64,000 nucleotides of DNA from DATJPR01 sp963811705 (GTDB lineage: Bacteria > Bacteroidota > Ignavibacteria > UBA10030 > UBA6906). The stretch is taken from contig CAWESL010000017.1 in the NCBI GenBank assembly GCA_963811705.1, positions 62,001 to 126,000 on the forward strand, in the 5' to 3' direction. Below, piece by piece: positions 1 to 7,903 of the stretch. The stretch's first letter is position 1. Each line of letters begins with the position of its first letter. Below the pieces are notes generated by a model, which was not told the origin of the DNA, searched no databases, and saw only the letters and a program-made list of their open reading frames with translations. A program made the position numbers and the translations under genes.

Positions 1-1
1 G

Positions 2-574
2 CAACGATGTGGCAACATCGTAAAAAATCTTCTCCTGTTTGCGCGACAGGGCGGCGCCACGTTCCAAACCATCCAACTCAAAACAATTGTCGACCGCTGC
101 ATTCTCCTGTTAAACCATCATGCGCAAATGCGGCAAATCGCGCTCCTGTCCGGGATCGAGGGGAGCGATTCTCTTGAATGTGATCCCAACCAGATTCAGC
201 AAACGTTCATCGCATTGATTATGAATGCCATTGAAGCGATGGCGGGGGCGAATCAGGCAGGCGGAGCAGTTCGGATCTCCGCCGTCCGGGAAGGGGACGC
301 CATGGCGATCCGCGTGTCGGACAACGGTCCCGGAATGACGGACGAAGTGAAAGCGCATATCTTTGAACCGTTCTTTACGACAAAATCCGAAGGGAAGGGT
401 GTCGGGCTCGGCCTCGCCATCGTCTTCGGCATTGTGGAACGCCATCACGGGTCGATCGAAGTGGAGTCCGGCGTGGGGAACGGTACGACCTTTACCATGA
501 TCCTGCCGTTGAAACAGCCTCCGCAGACAGACACCCGTCCTGCGAAGACCGCCTACGAAGGAATACGCCAATGA
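2..574 (+). CDS. Sensor histidine kinase, C-terminal part (5' end outside window)
   Basis: The open frame runs in from the left edge, so only about 190 C-terminal residues are visible and the sensor region is missing. It starts inside the dimerisation helix (RCGNIVKNLLLFAR, the stretch after the phospho-His in NtrB-like kinases). The full HATPase_c domain follows: N box with NAIEAM near nt 220-240, G1 box DNGPGM near 323-340, F box FEPFFTTK near 363-386 and G2 box GVGLGLAI near 401-424. It should autophosphorylate on His and pass the phosphate to the regulator encoded next, whose ATG lies inside this gene's stop (ATGA overlap). The signal sensed cannot be inferred. Confidence 0.93.
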   Translation, partial: QRCGNIVKNLLLFARQGGATFQTIQLKTIVDRCILLLNHHAQMRQIALLSGIEGSDSLECDPNQIQQTFIALIMNAIEAMAGANQAGGAVRISAVREGDAMAIRVSDNGPGMTDEVKAHIFEPFFTTKSEGKGVGLGLAIVFGIVERHHGSIEVESGVGNGTTFTMILPLKQPPQTDTRPAKTAYEGIRQ

Positions 575-1917
575 AAAAGAATGACGTCGGAATTCTGGTT
601 GTCGACGACGAATTGATTGTCCGGGAGTCCCTGACGAAGTGGTTTCTCGAAGACGGGTTCCGCGCGGAGTCCGCCGAAAATGCGGCGGCAGCCCTCAAAA
701 AACTCCAGTCGTCGCAATGGACGATCCTCCTTGTCGATATCAAAATGCCCGGCATGGACGGCATCGAACTCTTGCAGCGCGTCCGGGAGATCGACAAGAA
801 CATCGTCGTCATCATCATCACGGCGTTTGCTTCCGTCGACACCGCGGTCAAGGCGCTGAAGGAGGGGGCGTATGACTACATTACCAAACCGATCGATCCC
901 GACTACCTCGACCACATCGTGGAGAAGGCCCTCAAGCAGCAGGAACTTCTGGTGGAAAATCAGCAACTGAAGAACCGCGTCTCGGAGATGACGGAAGAAA
1001 CCGAAATCATCGGAGACTCGGACGAAATGAAGCACGTCATGGAACTCGTCCGGACGGTTGCCGCCGCCGACACGACGGTCATGGTCCGCGGCGAAAGCGG
1101 GACGGGGAAGGAACTGGTCGCGAAGTCCATTCATAACCTTAGCGGGAGGCGGTATTTTCCGCTGGTGACCGTGAACTGCGGCGGAATGACGGAGTCGTTG
1201 CTGGAGAGCGAATTGTTCGGGCACGAGCGGGGGGCATTCACCGGAGCCCAGTACCGGCGCAAAGGCAAAGTCGAGCTTGCCGATGGAGGCACCCTCTTTC
1301 TCGACGAGATCGGGAACATCGATGCCAAGACCCAGATGGACCTGCTCCGGGTCATCGAAACGAAACAGTTCATGCGCGTGGGCGGAAGTGAGACCGTTCA
1401 TTCGGACTTCCGCATCATCTGCGCGACCAACAGGGATCTGGAAAAAGCCGTCAAGGAAGGGGCGTTCCGCGAAGATCTGTACTATCGTCTCAACGTCTTC
1501 ACGATCGAGCTGCCGCCGCTCCGCGCCCGGCGCGGAGACATCGCAAAACTTGCGCACTTCTTTCTGGAACGATACGCCAAGGCGATGAACAAGGAAGTGA
1601 CGGGCTTCACTCCGGAAGCCATGTATGCACTGAAGGCGTACGACTGGCCCGGCAATGTCCGGGAACTGGAAAATGCGATTGAACGCGCGATGGTCGTGGC
1701 TCCGTCCACGATGATCGATCGGTGCCATCTCCCCGTCCAGGCGGCGGTGTCCACGACGGCGGAAGGGAAACGCATTGAAGATGTGGAGCACAGGCATATC
1801 GAAGCGATTCTCCGCGAAACGGGGTGGAACATCAGCCGGAGCGCTTCGATCCTGGATATCGATCGCGTGACGTTGTATCACAAAATCGAGAAATACGGCC
1901 TGAAGCGTTCGCCGTGA
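571..1917 (+). CDS. Sigma-54-dependent response regulator (NtrC family)
   Basis: A 448-residue three-domain activator. The receiver domain (about 5-120) has acidic residues D12/D13, phospho-acceptor D56, T84 and K106. The AAA+ domain (about 145-380) has Walker A GESGTGKE (174-181), the sigma-54 contact loop GAFTGA (221-226) and Walker B LFLDE (243-247). A Fis-type helix-turn-helix closes the protein (about 410-445, including NISRSASILDIDRVTLYHKI). The length is normal for the family. It overlaps the kinase gene by 4 bp, so this is a complete two-component pair. When phosphorylated it should drive ATP-dependent open-complex formation at sigma-54 promoters. The intact GAFTGA argues against a repressor-type relative. 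Its targets are unknown, but the following gene is translationally coupled. Confidence 0.96.
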   Translation: MKKNDVGILVVDDELIVRESLTKWFLEDGFRAESAENAAAALKKLQSSQWTILLVDIKMPGMDGIELLQRVREIDKNIVVIIITAFASVDTAVKALKEGAYDYITKPIDPDYLDHIVEKALKQQELLVENQQLKNRVSEMTEETEIIGDSDEMKHVMELVRTVAAADTTVMVRGESGTGKELVAKSIHNLSGRRYFPLVTVNCGGMTESLLESELFGHERGAFTGAQYRRKGKVELADGGTLFLDEIGNIDAKTQMDLLRVIETKQFMRVGGSETVHSDFRIICATNRDLEKAVKEGAFREDLYYRLNVFTIELPPLRARRGDIAKLAHFFLERYAKAMNKEVTGFTPEAMYALKAYDWPGNVRELENAIERAMVVAPSTMIDRCHLPVQAAVSTTAEGKRIEDVEHRHIEAILRETGWNISRSASILDIDRVTLYHKIEKYGLKRSP

Positions 1918-2471
1918 ACCCGATCCTTCTTCTCCCACTCGGGGGTGCGGATCGCAGCATCGTGTCCGCACTGTGCCGTCCTCTTCGGGAGGTCACGGGA
2001 AGAGACGTTCTTCTCCGTGAAGCGGAAGTCGAACTTTCGCGTTTCTTTGATGATCAGCGCCTGCAATACAATTCCTCCAGCATCATCGCCCATCTCACTT
2101 CCGTGTACGCCTCCTTGCTCCGGCCCGGTGAGCATGAGCCGCTCCTCCTTGGAGTCGCAAGCGACGATCTCTGCATTCCCATTCTGACCTTTGTGTTCGG
2201 CGAGGCCCAGTTGAACGGCCTCGTCGGTGTTGTCTCGTATCATCGGCTCCAGAATGAAATGTACGGTCTTCCTCCCAATGCCGGTCTCATGCATGCGCGA
2301 CTCCTGAAAGAAGCGCTCCATGAACTGGGGCACTTGTACGGCCTCGTTCACTGCTCTTCGTTGGATTGTGTTATGCACATATCGACGTACGTCGAGGACA
2401 TCGATACCAAACCGGCGGGGTTTTGTGCGACATGCGGAGAGGCGATCCGGTCGAATCCCGACCATCGATAG
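1914..2471 (+). CDS. amzA: Archaemetzincin-family zinc metalloprotease
   Basis: 185 residues from a GTG at 1914 that overlaps the regulator stop as GTGA. An upstream in-frame start at 1824 would bury 90 nt in the regulator gene, and the N-terminus VNPILLLPLGG fits the family. The signature HExxHxxGxxHCx4CxM is complete: H136, E137, H140, G143, H146, C147, C152 and M154, followed by CxxC at C171/C174. In known archaemetzincins the three His hold the catalytic zinc, Glu is the general base and the four Cys bind a structural zinc. No signal peptide is visible, so it should be cytoplasmic. Physiological substrates of the family are poorly known. Coupling to an NtrC-type regulator suggests a shared stress or signalling role, which is inference. 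Confidence 0.9.
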   Translation: MNPILLLPLGGADRSIVSALCRPLREVTGRDVLLREAEVELSRFFDDQRLQYNSSSIIAHLTSVYASLLRPGEHEPLLLGVASDDLCIPILTFVFGEAQLNGLVGVVSYHRLQNEMYGLPPNAGLMHARLLKEALHELGHLYGLVHCSSLDCVMHISTYVEDIDTKPAGFCATCGEAIRSNPDHR

Positions 2472-2502
2472 CCGAAGGACGCTCGTCGAGTGTCGAGCGG
2501 AC

Positions 2503-3444
2503 CTAACGGATCCGATAGCCTGCGGTCGTATCTCCGACGGAGACGAGAACGCTGTCGTCCGTGATCCAGCGGGTGACGGGAGTGAGGCGCAGGAAGGCAG
2601 AATCCCGGTGCGGGAGAGTCACCGTGAGATGAACGGTGGCGGTGTCAGTGGCTTTTTGTGGGAACAGTGCGTCGGATCGACCGAGGGCTTTGAACCGATG
2701 CTGAGGTGCTCCTTCAAGCACCAACGTGACCGCGACCGTACGGGCGCCGGCACGTTGCCCGGCATCGCGGAACGGCGCATTCGCCGCAGCTCGATCGCTT
2801 CCTGCGTTGGTTTTGCTGAGTTCGTTGGCCACCTCGGCCTGAGAACCGATCACTTCTTTTGACTCTTCAGCGATGGCGGGCCGGGGCGCCCGTCGGTCTG
2901 CCTGATCAGCTAAGCCCGGAGCCACTCCTTTGACTCCAGCGGCGTTGTCCGGCGGTAATTCCGCCCGATCCCAGGGGGCGGGTTCTGCTCGCAAGTCCTT
3001 CTTCACCTGAGGAGAAGCGCCCATGGTTTGCCGCGGACTTTCCTGCGGGAGGACCTGCGGCTCCTGCGAGAGCGTCCGGGCGGCCTGCTCCGTGACCGGA
3101 TTCTCCGCACCATGATGAAGGAAGAGCCATCGTCCCGCAATTCCGAACCCGAGCAGGATCACGACCGTTGCTGCAATTCCGAAGATCCGCGGCCAGGGAG
3201 TGCCGATGTGCAGTGTGGATTCGTCCGCGACGATGCCTGCGCGGAGACGTTCTTTGCCTGCATCGCGTCCGGTTCTACGGATTGCCGCGAGGAGTCGCCG
3301 CTCGGATGCGACGGCCTCCGCGCAACGACGGCAGGAGCGCAGATGCTCTTCAATCGCGTCCGACGCAGTTCTGCCGAGATGACCGAGGAGATACTCTTCG
3401 ATGCGCTCCGGTTGATCGGCGATATGGGAACCGGCGTCATTCAT
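2503..3444 (-). CDS. Membrane anti-sigma factor with N-terminal zinc finger
   Basis: 313 residues from the ATG at 3444, which overlaps the sigma-factor stop as ATGA. A longer start 36 nt upstream is less likely. An N-terminal anti-sigma zinc-finger signature is seen at H34-x3-C38-x2-C41, followed by a basic linker, one transmembrane segment at about 86-109, and a low-complexity Pro/Ala/Glu-rich extracytoplasmic region of about 200 residues. The last 80 residues look folded. In such ZAS proteins the N-terminal domain clamps the cognate ECF sigma, and an outside signal or proteolysis frees it. Being encoded directly after, and overlapping, the ECF gene supports the pairing. The sensed signal is unknown. 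Confidence 0.85.
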   Translation of the reverse strand: MNDAGSHIADQPERIEEYLLGHLGRTASDAIEEHLRSCRRCAEAVASERRLLAAIRRTGRDAGKERLRAGIVADESTLHIGTPWPRIFGIAATVVILLGFGIAGRWLFLHHGAENPVTEQAARTLSQEPQVLPQESPRQTMGASPQVKKDLRAEPAPWDRAELPPDNAAGVKGVAPGLADQADRRAPRPAIAEESKEVIGSQAEVANELSKTNAGSDRAAANAPFRDAGQRAGARTVAVTLVLEGAPQHRFKALGRSDALFPQKATDTATVHLTVTLPHRDSAFLRLTPVTRWITDDSVLVSVGDTTAGYRIR

Positions 3445-4007
3445 GCCTGCATCATAACGGTTTCGAGCGCTTTCTTGCACTGGTACTTCTTCGACTTCAC
3501 GGTGTCAGCATTCGCAAAGCCCATCATTCGTGCAATCTCCTCCATCGAGCGCTCTTCATAGTAATAGAGGAGGAGAAGGGTTCGACAAGGGTCGCCGAGG
3601 CTCTTCAGCGAGGAGGCGAGACGCGCGGTCTCCTCATCCTGCATGAGATCCTCGAGCGGCGATCGATCGCCGTCCGCCAGCGCGTCGAACGCGATTGGAT
3701 CTCCCGGGATCTCCCGGCGCTTGCGTGCGAGTCGACGAAGCCAGATATTCTTGGCGACAGCCACGACAAATGTCTCCAGTTTCGCAGCGTGCTCATAGGA
3801 CCCGCTCCGGATTCGTTCCCACAGGATGACGACCGCTTCCTGCAGGAGATCCTCCGCGTCATCCTGCGTCCCGCTGTTGCGAAGGACGTAATTCCGAACC
3901 GGGTTCCGGCACTGTTTGTACAACAGGACGAGGCCGCGTTCGTCACCCCGTTGGAGCATCTCCAGAATTGCCCCATCCGTGGGCAGGAAGTGAAGTTCCG
4001 CGGCCAT
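3441..4007 (-). CDS. ECF-type RNA polymerase sigma factor
   Basis: 188 residues, the usual ECF size. Region 2 spans about 20-95, with the conserved acidic stretch DDAEDLLQEAVVILWE (49-64) and the basic region 2.4 (NIWLRRLARKRRE). Region 4 spans about 130-182, with a helix-turn-helix at SMEEIARMMGFANADTVKSKK (154-174). There is no extra C-terminal domain. The downstream gene overlaps by 4 bp and encodes a zinc-finger membrane protein, a classic sigma/anti-sigma unit. It is divergent from the DUF4139 gene across about 95 bp, so that gene or the sigma operon itself may be a target (inference). Confidence 0.92.
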   Translation of the reverse strand: MAAELHFLPTDGAILEMLQRGDERGLVLLYKQCRNPVRNYVLRNSGTQDDAEDLLQEAVVILWERIRSGSYEHAAKLETFVVAVAKNIWLRRLARKRREIPGDPIAFDALADGDRSPLEDLMQDEETARLASSLKSLGDPCRTLLLLYYYEERSMEEIARMMGFANADTVKSKKYQCKKALETVMMQA

Positions 4008-4101
4008 TTACCTTTTACTGGTTGATGATATAAAAAGGCAGAAGGTGAACGGGGTCAACGTACGAAGATCCCCCTACGATTTCAACGAGAAAGGCGCATC
4101 C

Positions 4102-5619
4102 ATGAAATACAGCGGCGGTTTGTCGAAGGTGATTGTTCCCATCGTTGCGGTGGCCGGAATCGCCGCCGCGGCATTCGGACAGGCGGCGTCGTCAACAGGG
4201 GACCGGACGTCGGTGGATCTTACGATCTACAATCAAAATCTCTCTCTCGTGCGGGAGGAGAGGACGATCAATTTTTCGAAAGGGACCGGAACAATCGTCA
4301 TCCCCGATATTCCTGCGACGATCGACGGGACCTCGGTGCATTTCCAGAGTCTCACCGATCCGGGCGGTGTGCAGGTGCTTGAGCAAAGCTATCAGTATGA
4401 CCTTGTTCATGAAGCAAAGATCCTCGAGAAATATCTCGGGAAGGAAGTGGAATTTGTGCGGGTCGATCCGGAAACCAAGAAACAATACTCCGTAAAAGGG
4501 AAGCTCCTTGCCACGGGGTATCGGCAACAGGGGCAGATGGGTGGGAGGGAGAACTACACGGGGACCGGCGGAATGATTGCAGAGATCAATGGGAAGATCG
4601 AGATCAATCCCGTCGGGGAATTGGTCCTCCCGTCTCTCCCGGAGGGACTGATCCTGAAGCCGCAATTACAGTGGCTGGTCTCCAGTACGCGGAGCGGCCA
4701 GCAACGAACCGAGATCAGCTATCTTGCAGGGCAGCTTTCATGGACGGCGAATTACGTGGCATTGCTCGGCAAGGATGCAACGAAGCTCGATCTGACGGCT
4801 TGGGTCACCATCAACAACTACTCCGGCACGACCTTCAACGATGCCGGACTCAAGCTGGTTGCGGGGGACGTGAATATTGTGCAAAATGCCATGGTCTCGG
4901 GTGCGGCGTTGCGCAAAGGGGTGGAACTTGCGGAATCCATTGCGCCGCAGTTTAAGCAGACGGACCTCTTCGAGTACAAGCTGTACACGCTTCAGCGCCG
5001 GACGGATATTAACGACCAGGAGACGAAGCAGATCGAGTTCGCTTCCGGCACCGGCGTCTCGTCGAAGAAAGTGTTCATCTATGACGGTATGGGTGACCAG
5101 TGGCGATACTATAACAACAATTACTCGTATCGCTCGCAGCAGAGCTTCGGACAACAATCCAACACGAAGGTCGGAACGTTCGTGACGTTCAAGAACGACG
5201 AGAAGTCAGGTCTGGGCATTCCGTTGCCGAAGGGGAAGGTCCGTGTCTATCAACGTGATGCCGACGGGAAAGAGCAGTTCATCGGGGAGGACGAAATCGA
5301 CCACACTCCGAAAAACGAAGAAGTCCGACTGTACCTCGGGAACGCCTTTGATATCGTCGGCGAACGCGTGCAGAAAGATTTCAAATCGCTCGCTTCAGGG
5401 CATGTGATTGAGGAAACGATCGAAGTCAAGGTCCGGAACCACAAGGCAGAACCCGTCGAGGTGCAGGTGTATGAACACCCGTGGCGCTGGAGTCAATGGG
5501 AGATCGTGAAGAGCAATGCGGAGTATGAGAAGGTTGATCAATCGACGCTGAAGTTCCCGGTTAAGATCGGCAAGGACGGCGAGGCGGCGCTCAGCTACAC
5601 GATCAGGTATAGCTGGTAG
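4102..5619 (+). CDS. DUF4139 domain-containing exported protein
   Basis: 505 residues from the ATG at 4102, preceded by the purine-rich gagaaagg. An upstream ATG at 4045 would add a non-signal-like leader. The N-terminus (MKYSGG...AAAAFGQA) looks like a Sec signal peptide cleaved near residue 27. The rest is beta-rich, beginning with VDLTIYNQNLSLVREER and ending in a conserved C-terminal segment with VEVQVYEHPWRWSQWEI. This matches the DUF4139 / mucoidy-inhibitor-A-related family, which has no established biochemical role. It is transcribed divergently from the ECF sigma operon. Periplasmic or outer-membrane location is inferred from the signal peptide. Confidence 0.85.
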   Translation: MKYSGGLSKVIVPIVAVAGIAAAAFGQAASSTGDRTSVDLTIYNQNLSLVREERTINFSKGTGTIVIPDIPATIDGTSVHFQSLTDPGGVQVLEQSYQYDLVHEAKILEKYLGKEVEFVRVDPETKKQYSVKGKLLATGYRQQGQMGGRENYTGTGGMIAEINGKIEINPVGELVLPSLPEGLILKPQLQWLVSSTRSGQQRTEISYLAGQLSWTANYVALLGKDATKLDLTAWVTINNYSGTTFNDAGLKLVAGDVNIVQNAMVSGAALRKGVELAESIAPQFKQTDLFEYKLYTLQRRTDINDQETKQIEFASGTGVSSKKVFIYDGMGDQWRYYNNNYSYRSQQSFGQQSNTKVGTFVTFKNDEKSGLGIPLPKGKVRVYQRDADGKEQFIGEDEIDHTPKNEEVRLYLGNAFDIVGERVQKDFKSLASGHVIEETIEVKVRNHKAEPVEVQVYEHPWRWSQWEIVKSNAEYEKVDQSTLKFPVKIGKDGEAALSYTIRYSW

Positions 5620-5648
5620 AGGCAAAGAAAAGGAGCGCAAGCGAGGTG

Positions 5649-6194
5649 CTATTGCTGTTTCGTCCCCGTGCTGTCCGGTCCCGTCGAAGGCGGTACGGGT
5701 CTGGGAGGCACGGGTGGCGGATTCTTAAACACCCGCTCCGGCACCGCCCAGGCATCGGGAAAGCCCTTCGAGGCGAGGAGTCGTGCGAAGCGGTCGGCTT
5801 CGAAGCGTGAAGGGAAATTTCCCGCGCGAAGTTTGTACACCGGCGGATCGAATTCCACGTAGAACCATTCGGCGGGAAACGCATCTTCGAGCATCGTCTT
5901 CCGTGTCGACATCTCGTCGATGTCCGTGGTCGCAAGAAGTTGGACCCTGTATCCGGGGATCATTTCCGGAGTCGCCCCTGCGGTATCGAGCGCATTGATA
6001 CCCGAGAGATGACTTCGGTCCGCCGGGTTCCGGGACGCCTGGCTTTCCGGATCATGGTCCGACGGAGCAAATGTGCGCTCATAGCGTTCAGCTTCGGAAC
6101 CCGCGTTCCCCGTCGAAGGCCGTGTCGCAGAGGTTTCTTTCGATCCCGAACACCCTGCCAGGAAGACCACGAAAGCCGCCAGGAAATATTTCAT
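5649..6194 (-). CDS. SPOR-domain lipoprotein
   Basis: 181 residues from the ATG at 6194, which shares one base with the upstream gene's stop (TGATG). MKYFLAAFVVFLAGC is a lipoprotein signal with lipobox LAGC. A disordered Ser/Glu-rich linker follows. A SPOR-like domain lies at about 100-165 (GYRVQLLATTDIDEM ... VYKLRAGNFPSRFEADRF), and the C-terminus is Pro-rich. SPOR domains bind glycan strands lacking stem peptides at division sites, so a cell-envelope or septal role is likely. It is the second gene of a pair with another SPOR lipoprotein. Confidence 0.83.
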   Translation of the reverse strand: MKYFLAAFVVFLAGCSGSKETSATRPSTGNAGSEAERYERTFAPSDHDPESQASRNPADRSHLSGINALDTAGATPEMIPGYRVQLLATTDIDEMSTRKTMLEDAFPAEWFYVEFDPPVYKLRAGNFPSRFEADRFARLLASKGFPDAWAVPERVFKNPPPVPPRPVPPSTGPDSTGTKQQ

Positions 6195-6685
6195 CAACGT
6201 TCCTTCCCCCTGTCGATTACCCACGCGTCGTCGAACTCCCCAGGATAAGCTTTTGTGATCTTGTTCTTGAAGGACAAGGCGTCACGAATCGTGCGGAACC
6301 CGCAGACGCGCACCCGGTAAACGGAGAGCTTCTCAAAATACTGACTGGTGGTGGGCATATGGAAGCGATCCTTGGTGAGAGATTCGAGTGCGGTCGCATG
6401 CGCGGCTTTGTGGAACGCGCCCACCTGAACGCAATACGCCCCGTCAAAACTTGGCGCTGCTCTCGGCGCGGGTTCCGGCTCCTGAATCGCCTGATGGATG
6501 GTGGCGATTGTGTCGGTACGCGTTTCGACGCCGACCGGGGACTGTGTCTGCGCCGGTGGGGGAGACGGGGGAGGCGCCTGGCTTTCCGTCGATGTCTCCT
6601 CCTGAGTCGCATTCTCCGACGACCCGCAGCCTGAAGCGATGATTCCACAGAGCAGGAGGCAGGCGATGGTCAACGATGATTTCAT
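6194..6685 (-). CDS. SPOR-domain lipoprotein
   Basis: 163 residues. MKSSLTIACLLLCGIIASGC is a lipoprotein signal with lipobox ASGC. A Pro/Ser/Thr-rich linker follows (about 25-80). The C-terminal SPOR domain (about 84-158) starts FDGAYCVQVGAFHKAAHATAL and contains YRVRVCGFRTIRDAL, close to the consensus peptidoglycan-binding fold. It is the first gene of a two-gene unit with the next SPOR lipoprotein, and it lies 37 nt after the end of the minus-strand ATPase gene. Both products should sit in the periplasm anchored to a membrane. The two differ enough that they look like an old duplication. Confidence 0.85.
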   Translation of the reverse strand: MKSSLTIACLLLCGIIASGCGSSENATQEETSTESQAPPPSPPPAQTQSPVGVETRTDTIATIHQAIQEPEPAPRAAPSFDGAYCVQVGAFHKAAHATALESLTKDRFHMPTTSQYFEKLSVYRVRVCGFRTIRDALSFKNKITKAYPGEFDDAWVIDRGKER

Positions 6686-6721
6686 GCGTTACCTCTCTGT
6701 GGTGTCGTGAGGCGACGGGGT

Positions 6722-7825
6722 TCACACGGCCTGTTCCGTTTTCGGGTCGAAGAAATGGAGCTTCGAGGTATCGACGTACAACGTGCAGGTCGTCCCGACT
6801 TTGGGTGGTATTTCCGCGGCGATCCGGGCAACATAGTTCGTGCCGGAGCCGGTGGAGAAATAAATGAAGATCTCGTTCCCCACGGGCTCCACGACCTCGA
6901 CGTACGCCTCGAGCGTCCCGACCGATGGTGCGTCGACAGGCTGATGCATGGAAAGGTGCTCCGGGCGAATGCCGAGTGTTACACCTCCATTTTCGAGCGT
7001 CTGCACTGTGCGTGAAAAGCCCGACGGAACCTCGAGGGTCAGCGCCGTTCCCTCCTGCTGAAACTGGATCCGTCCGTTCGCATGCAACGACCCGGTGAGG
7101 AAGTTCATCGTGGGGCTTCCGATGAATCCTGCCACAAATTTGTTGACCGGATGGTGGTAGATATTCAGGGGCGTATCCACCTGTTGAACGATCCCGTCAC
7201 GAAGGACCACGATCCTGTCCCCCATCGACATGGCCTCGATCTGATCGTGGGTCACATAAATCATCGTGGTCTGGAGCTGATGGTGGAGGCGTGAGATCTC
7301 GGTTCGCATTTGGACCCGGAGATTGGCGTCCAGATTGCTCAGGGGTTCGTCAAACAGGAACGCTTTCGGTTGACGGACGATGGCACGTCCGAGCGCCACG
7401 CGCTGCCGTTGACCTCCCGAAAGAGCCTTGGGTTTTCGTTCGAGAAACGGTTCGATGCCGAGGATCTTCGCGGCATGGTGGACGCGCTCGTCGATCTCCT
7501 TCTTCTCAACCTTTCTGAGTTTGAGGCCGAACGCCAGATTTTCGTAGACCGTCATGTGCGGATAGAGCGCATAGTTTTGAAACACCATCGCGATATCCCT
7601 GTCTTTCGGCGCCACCTCGTTGACGATCTTGCCGCCGATGGCGATCGTTCCTCCGGTGACGTCTTCAAGCCCGGCGATCATCCGCAGGACAGTCGATTTC
7701 CCGCAGCCTGACGGACCGACCAGAACAAGGAACTCTTTGTCCTGGATCGACACGCTGACGTCGTTGACGGCGGTGACTTTGTTGTCATACGTCTTGAAAA
7801 CGTGGTCAAGAATGACGTCGGCCAT
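6722..7825 (-). CDS. MalK/UgpC/MsmK-type carbohydrate ABC transporter ATPase
   Basis: 367 residues with all nucleotide-binding motifs: Walker A GPSGCGKS (37-44), Q-loop Q83, signature LSGGQ (135-139), Walker B FLFDE (156-160) and switch H193. The C-terminal third (about 235-360) is the MalK-type regulatory/OB region, which separates it from iron or polyamine ATPases. Family members energise sugar or glycerol-phosphate importers, and one ATPase can serve several permeases. No permease or sugar-binding protein is adjacent and none of that class is in the window, so it is an orphan, shared ATPase. The SPOR pair follows on the same strand. Confidence 0.93.
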   Translation of the reverse strand: MADVILDHVFKTYDNKVTAVNDVSVSIQDKEFLVLVGPSGCGKSTVLRMIAGLEDVTGGTIAIGGKIVNEVAPKDRDIAMVFQNYALYPHMTVYENLAFGLKLRKVEKKEIDERVHHAAKILGIEPFLERKPKALSGGQRQRVALGRAIVRQPKAFLFDEPLSNLDANLRVQMRTEISRLHHQLQTTMIYVTHDQIEAMSMGDRIVVLRDGIVQQVDTPLNIYHHPVNKFVAGFIGSPTMNFLTGSLHANGRIQFQQEGTALTLEVPSGFSRTVQTLENGGVTLGIRPEHLSMHQPVDAPSVGTLEAYVEVVEPVGNEIFIYFSTGSGTNYVARIAAEIPPKVGTTCTLYVDTSKLHFFDPKTEQAV

Positions 7826-7903
7826 GGTGAGAGCTTTCCAAGGGAAAAAGGGGGGTGAACAAAAGCCATTATTGAAGAAATATAGACAGAGGGGGCGGGA
7901 AAG

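Noticed and set aside
553..1971. Long minus-strand open frame opposite the response regulator
   Set aside because: It is the shadow of a GC-biased gene with full domain support; its own translation has no recognisable motif. The same holds for long antisense frames at 12013-13524, 35956-37560 and 60715-62379.
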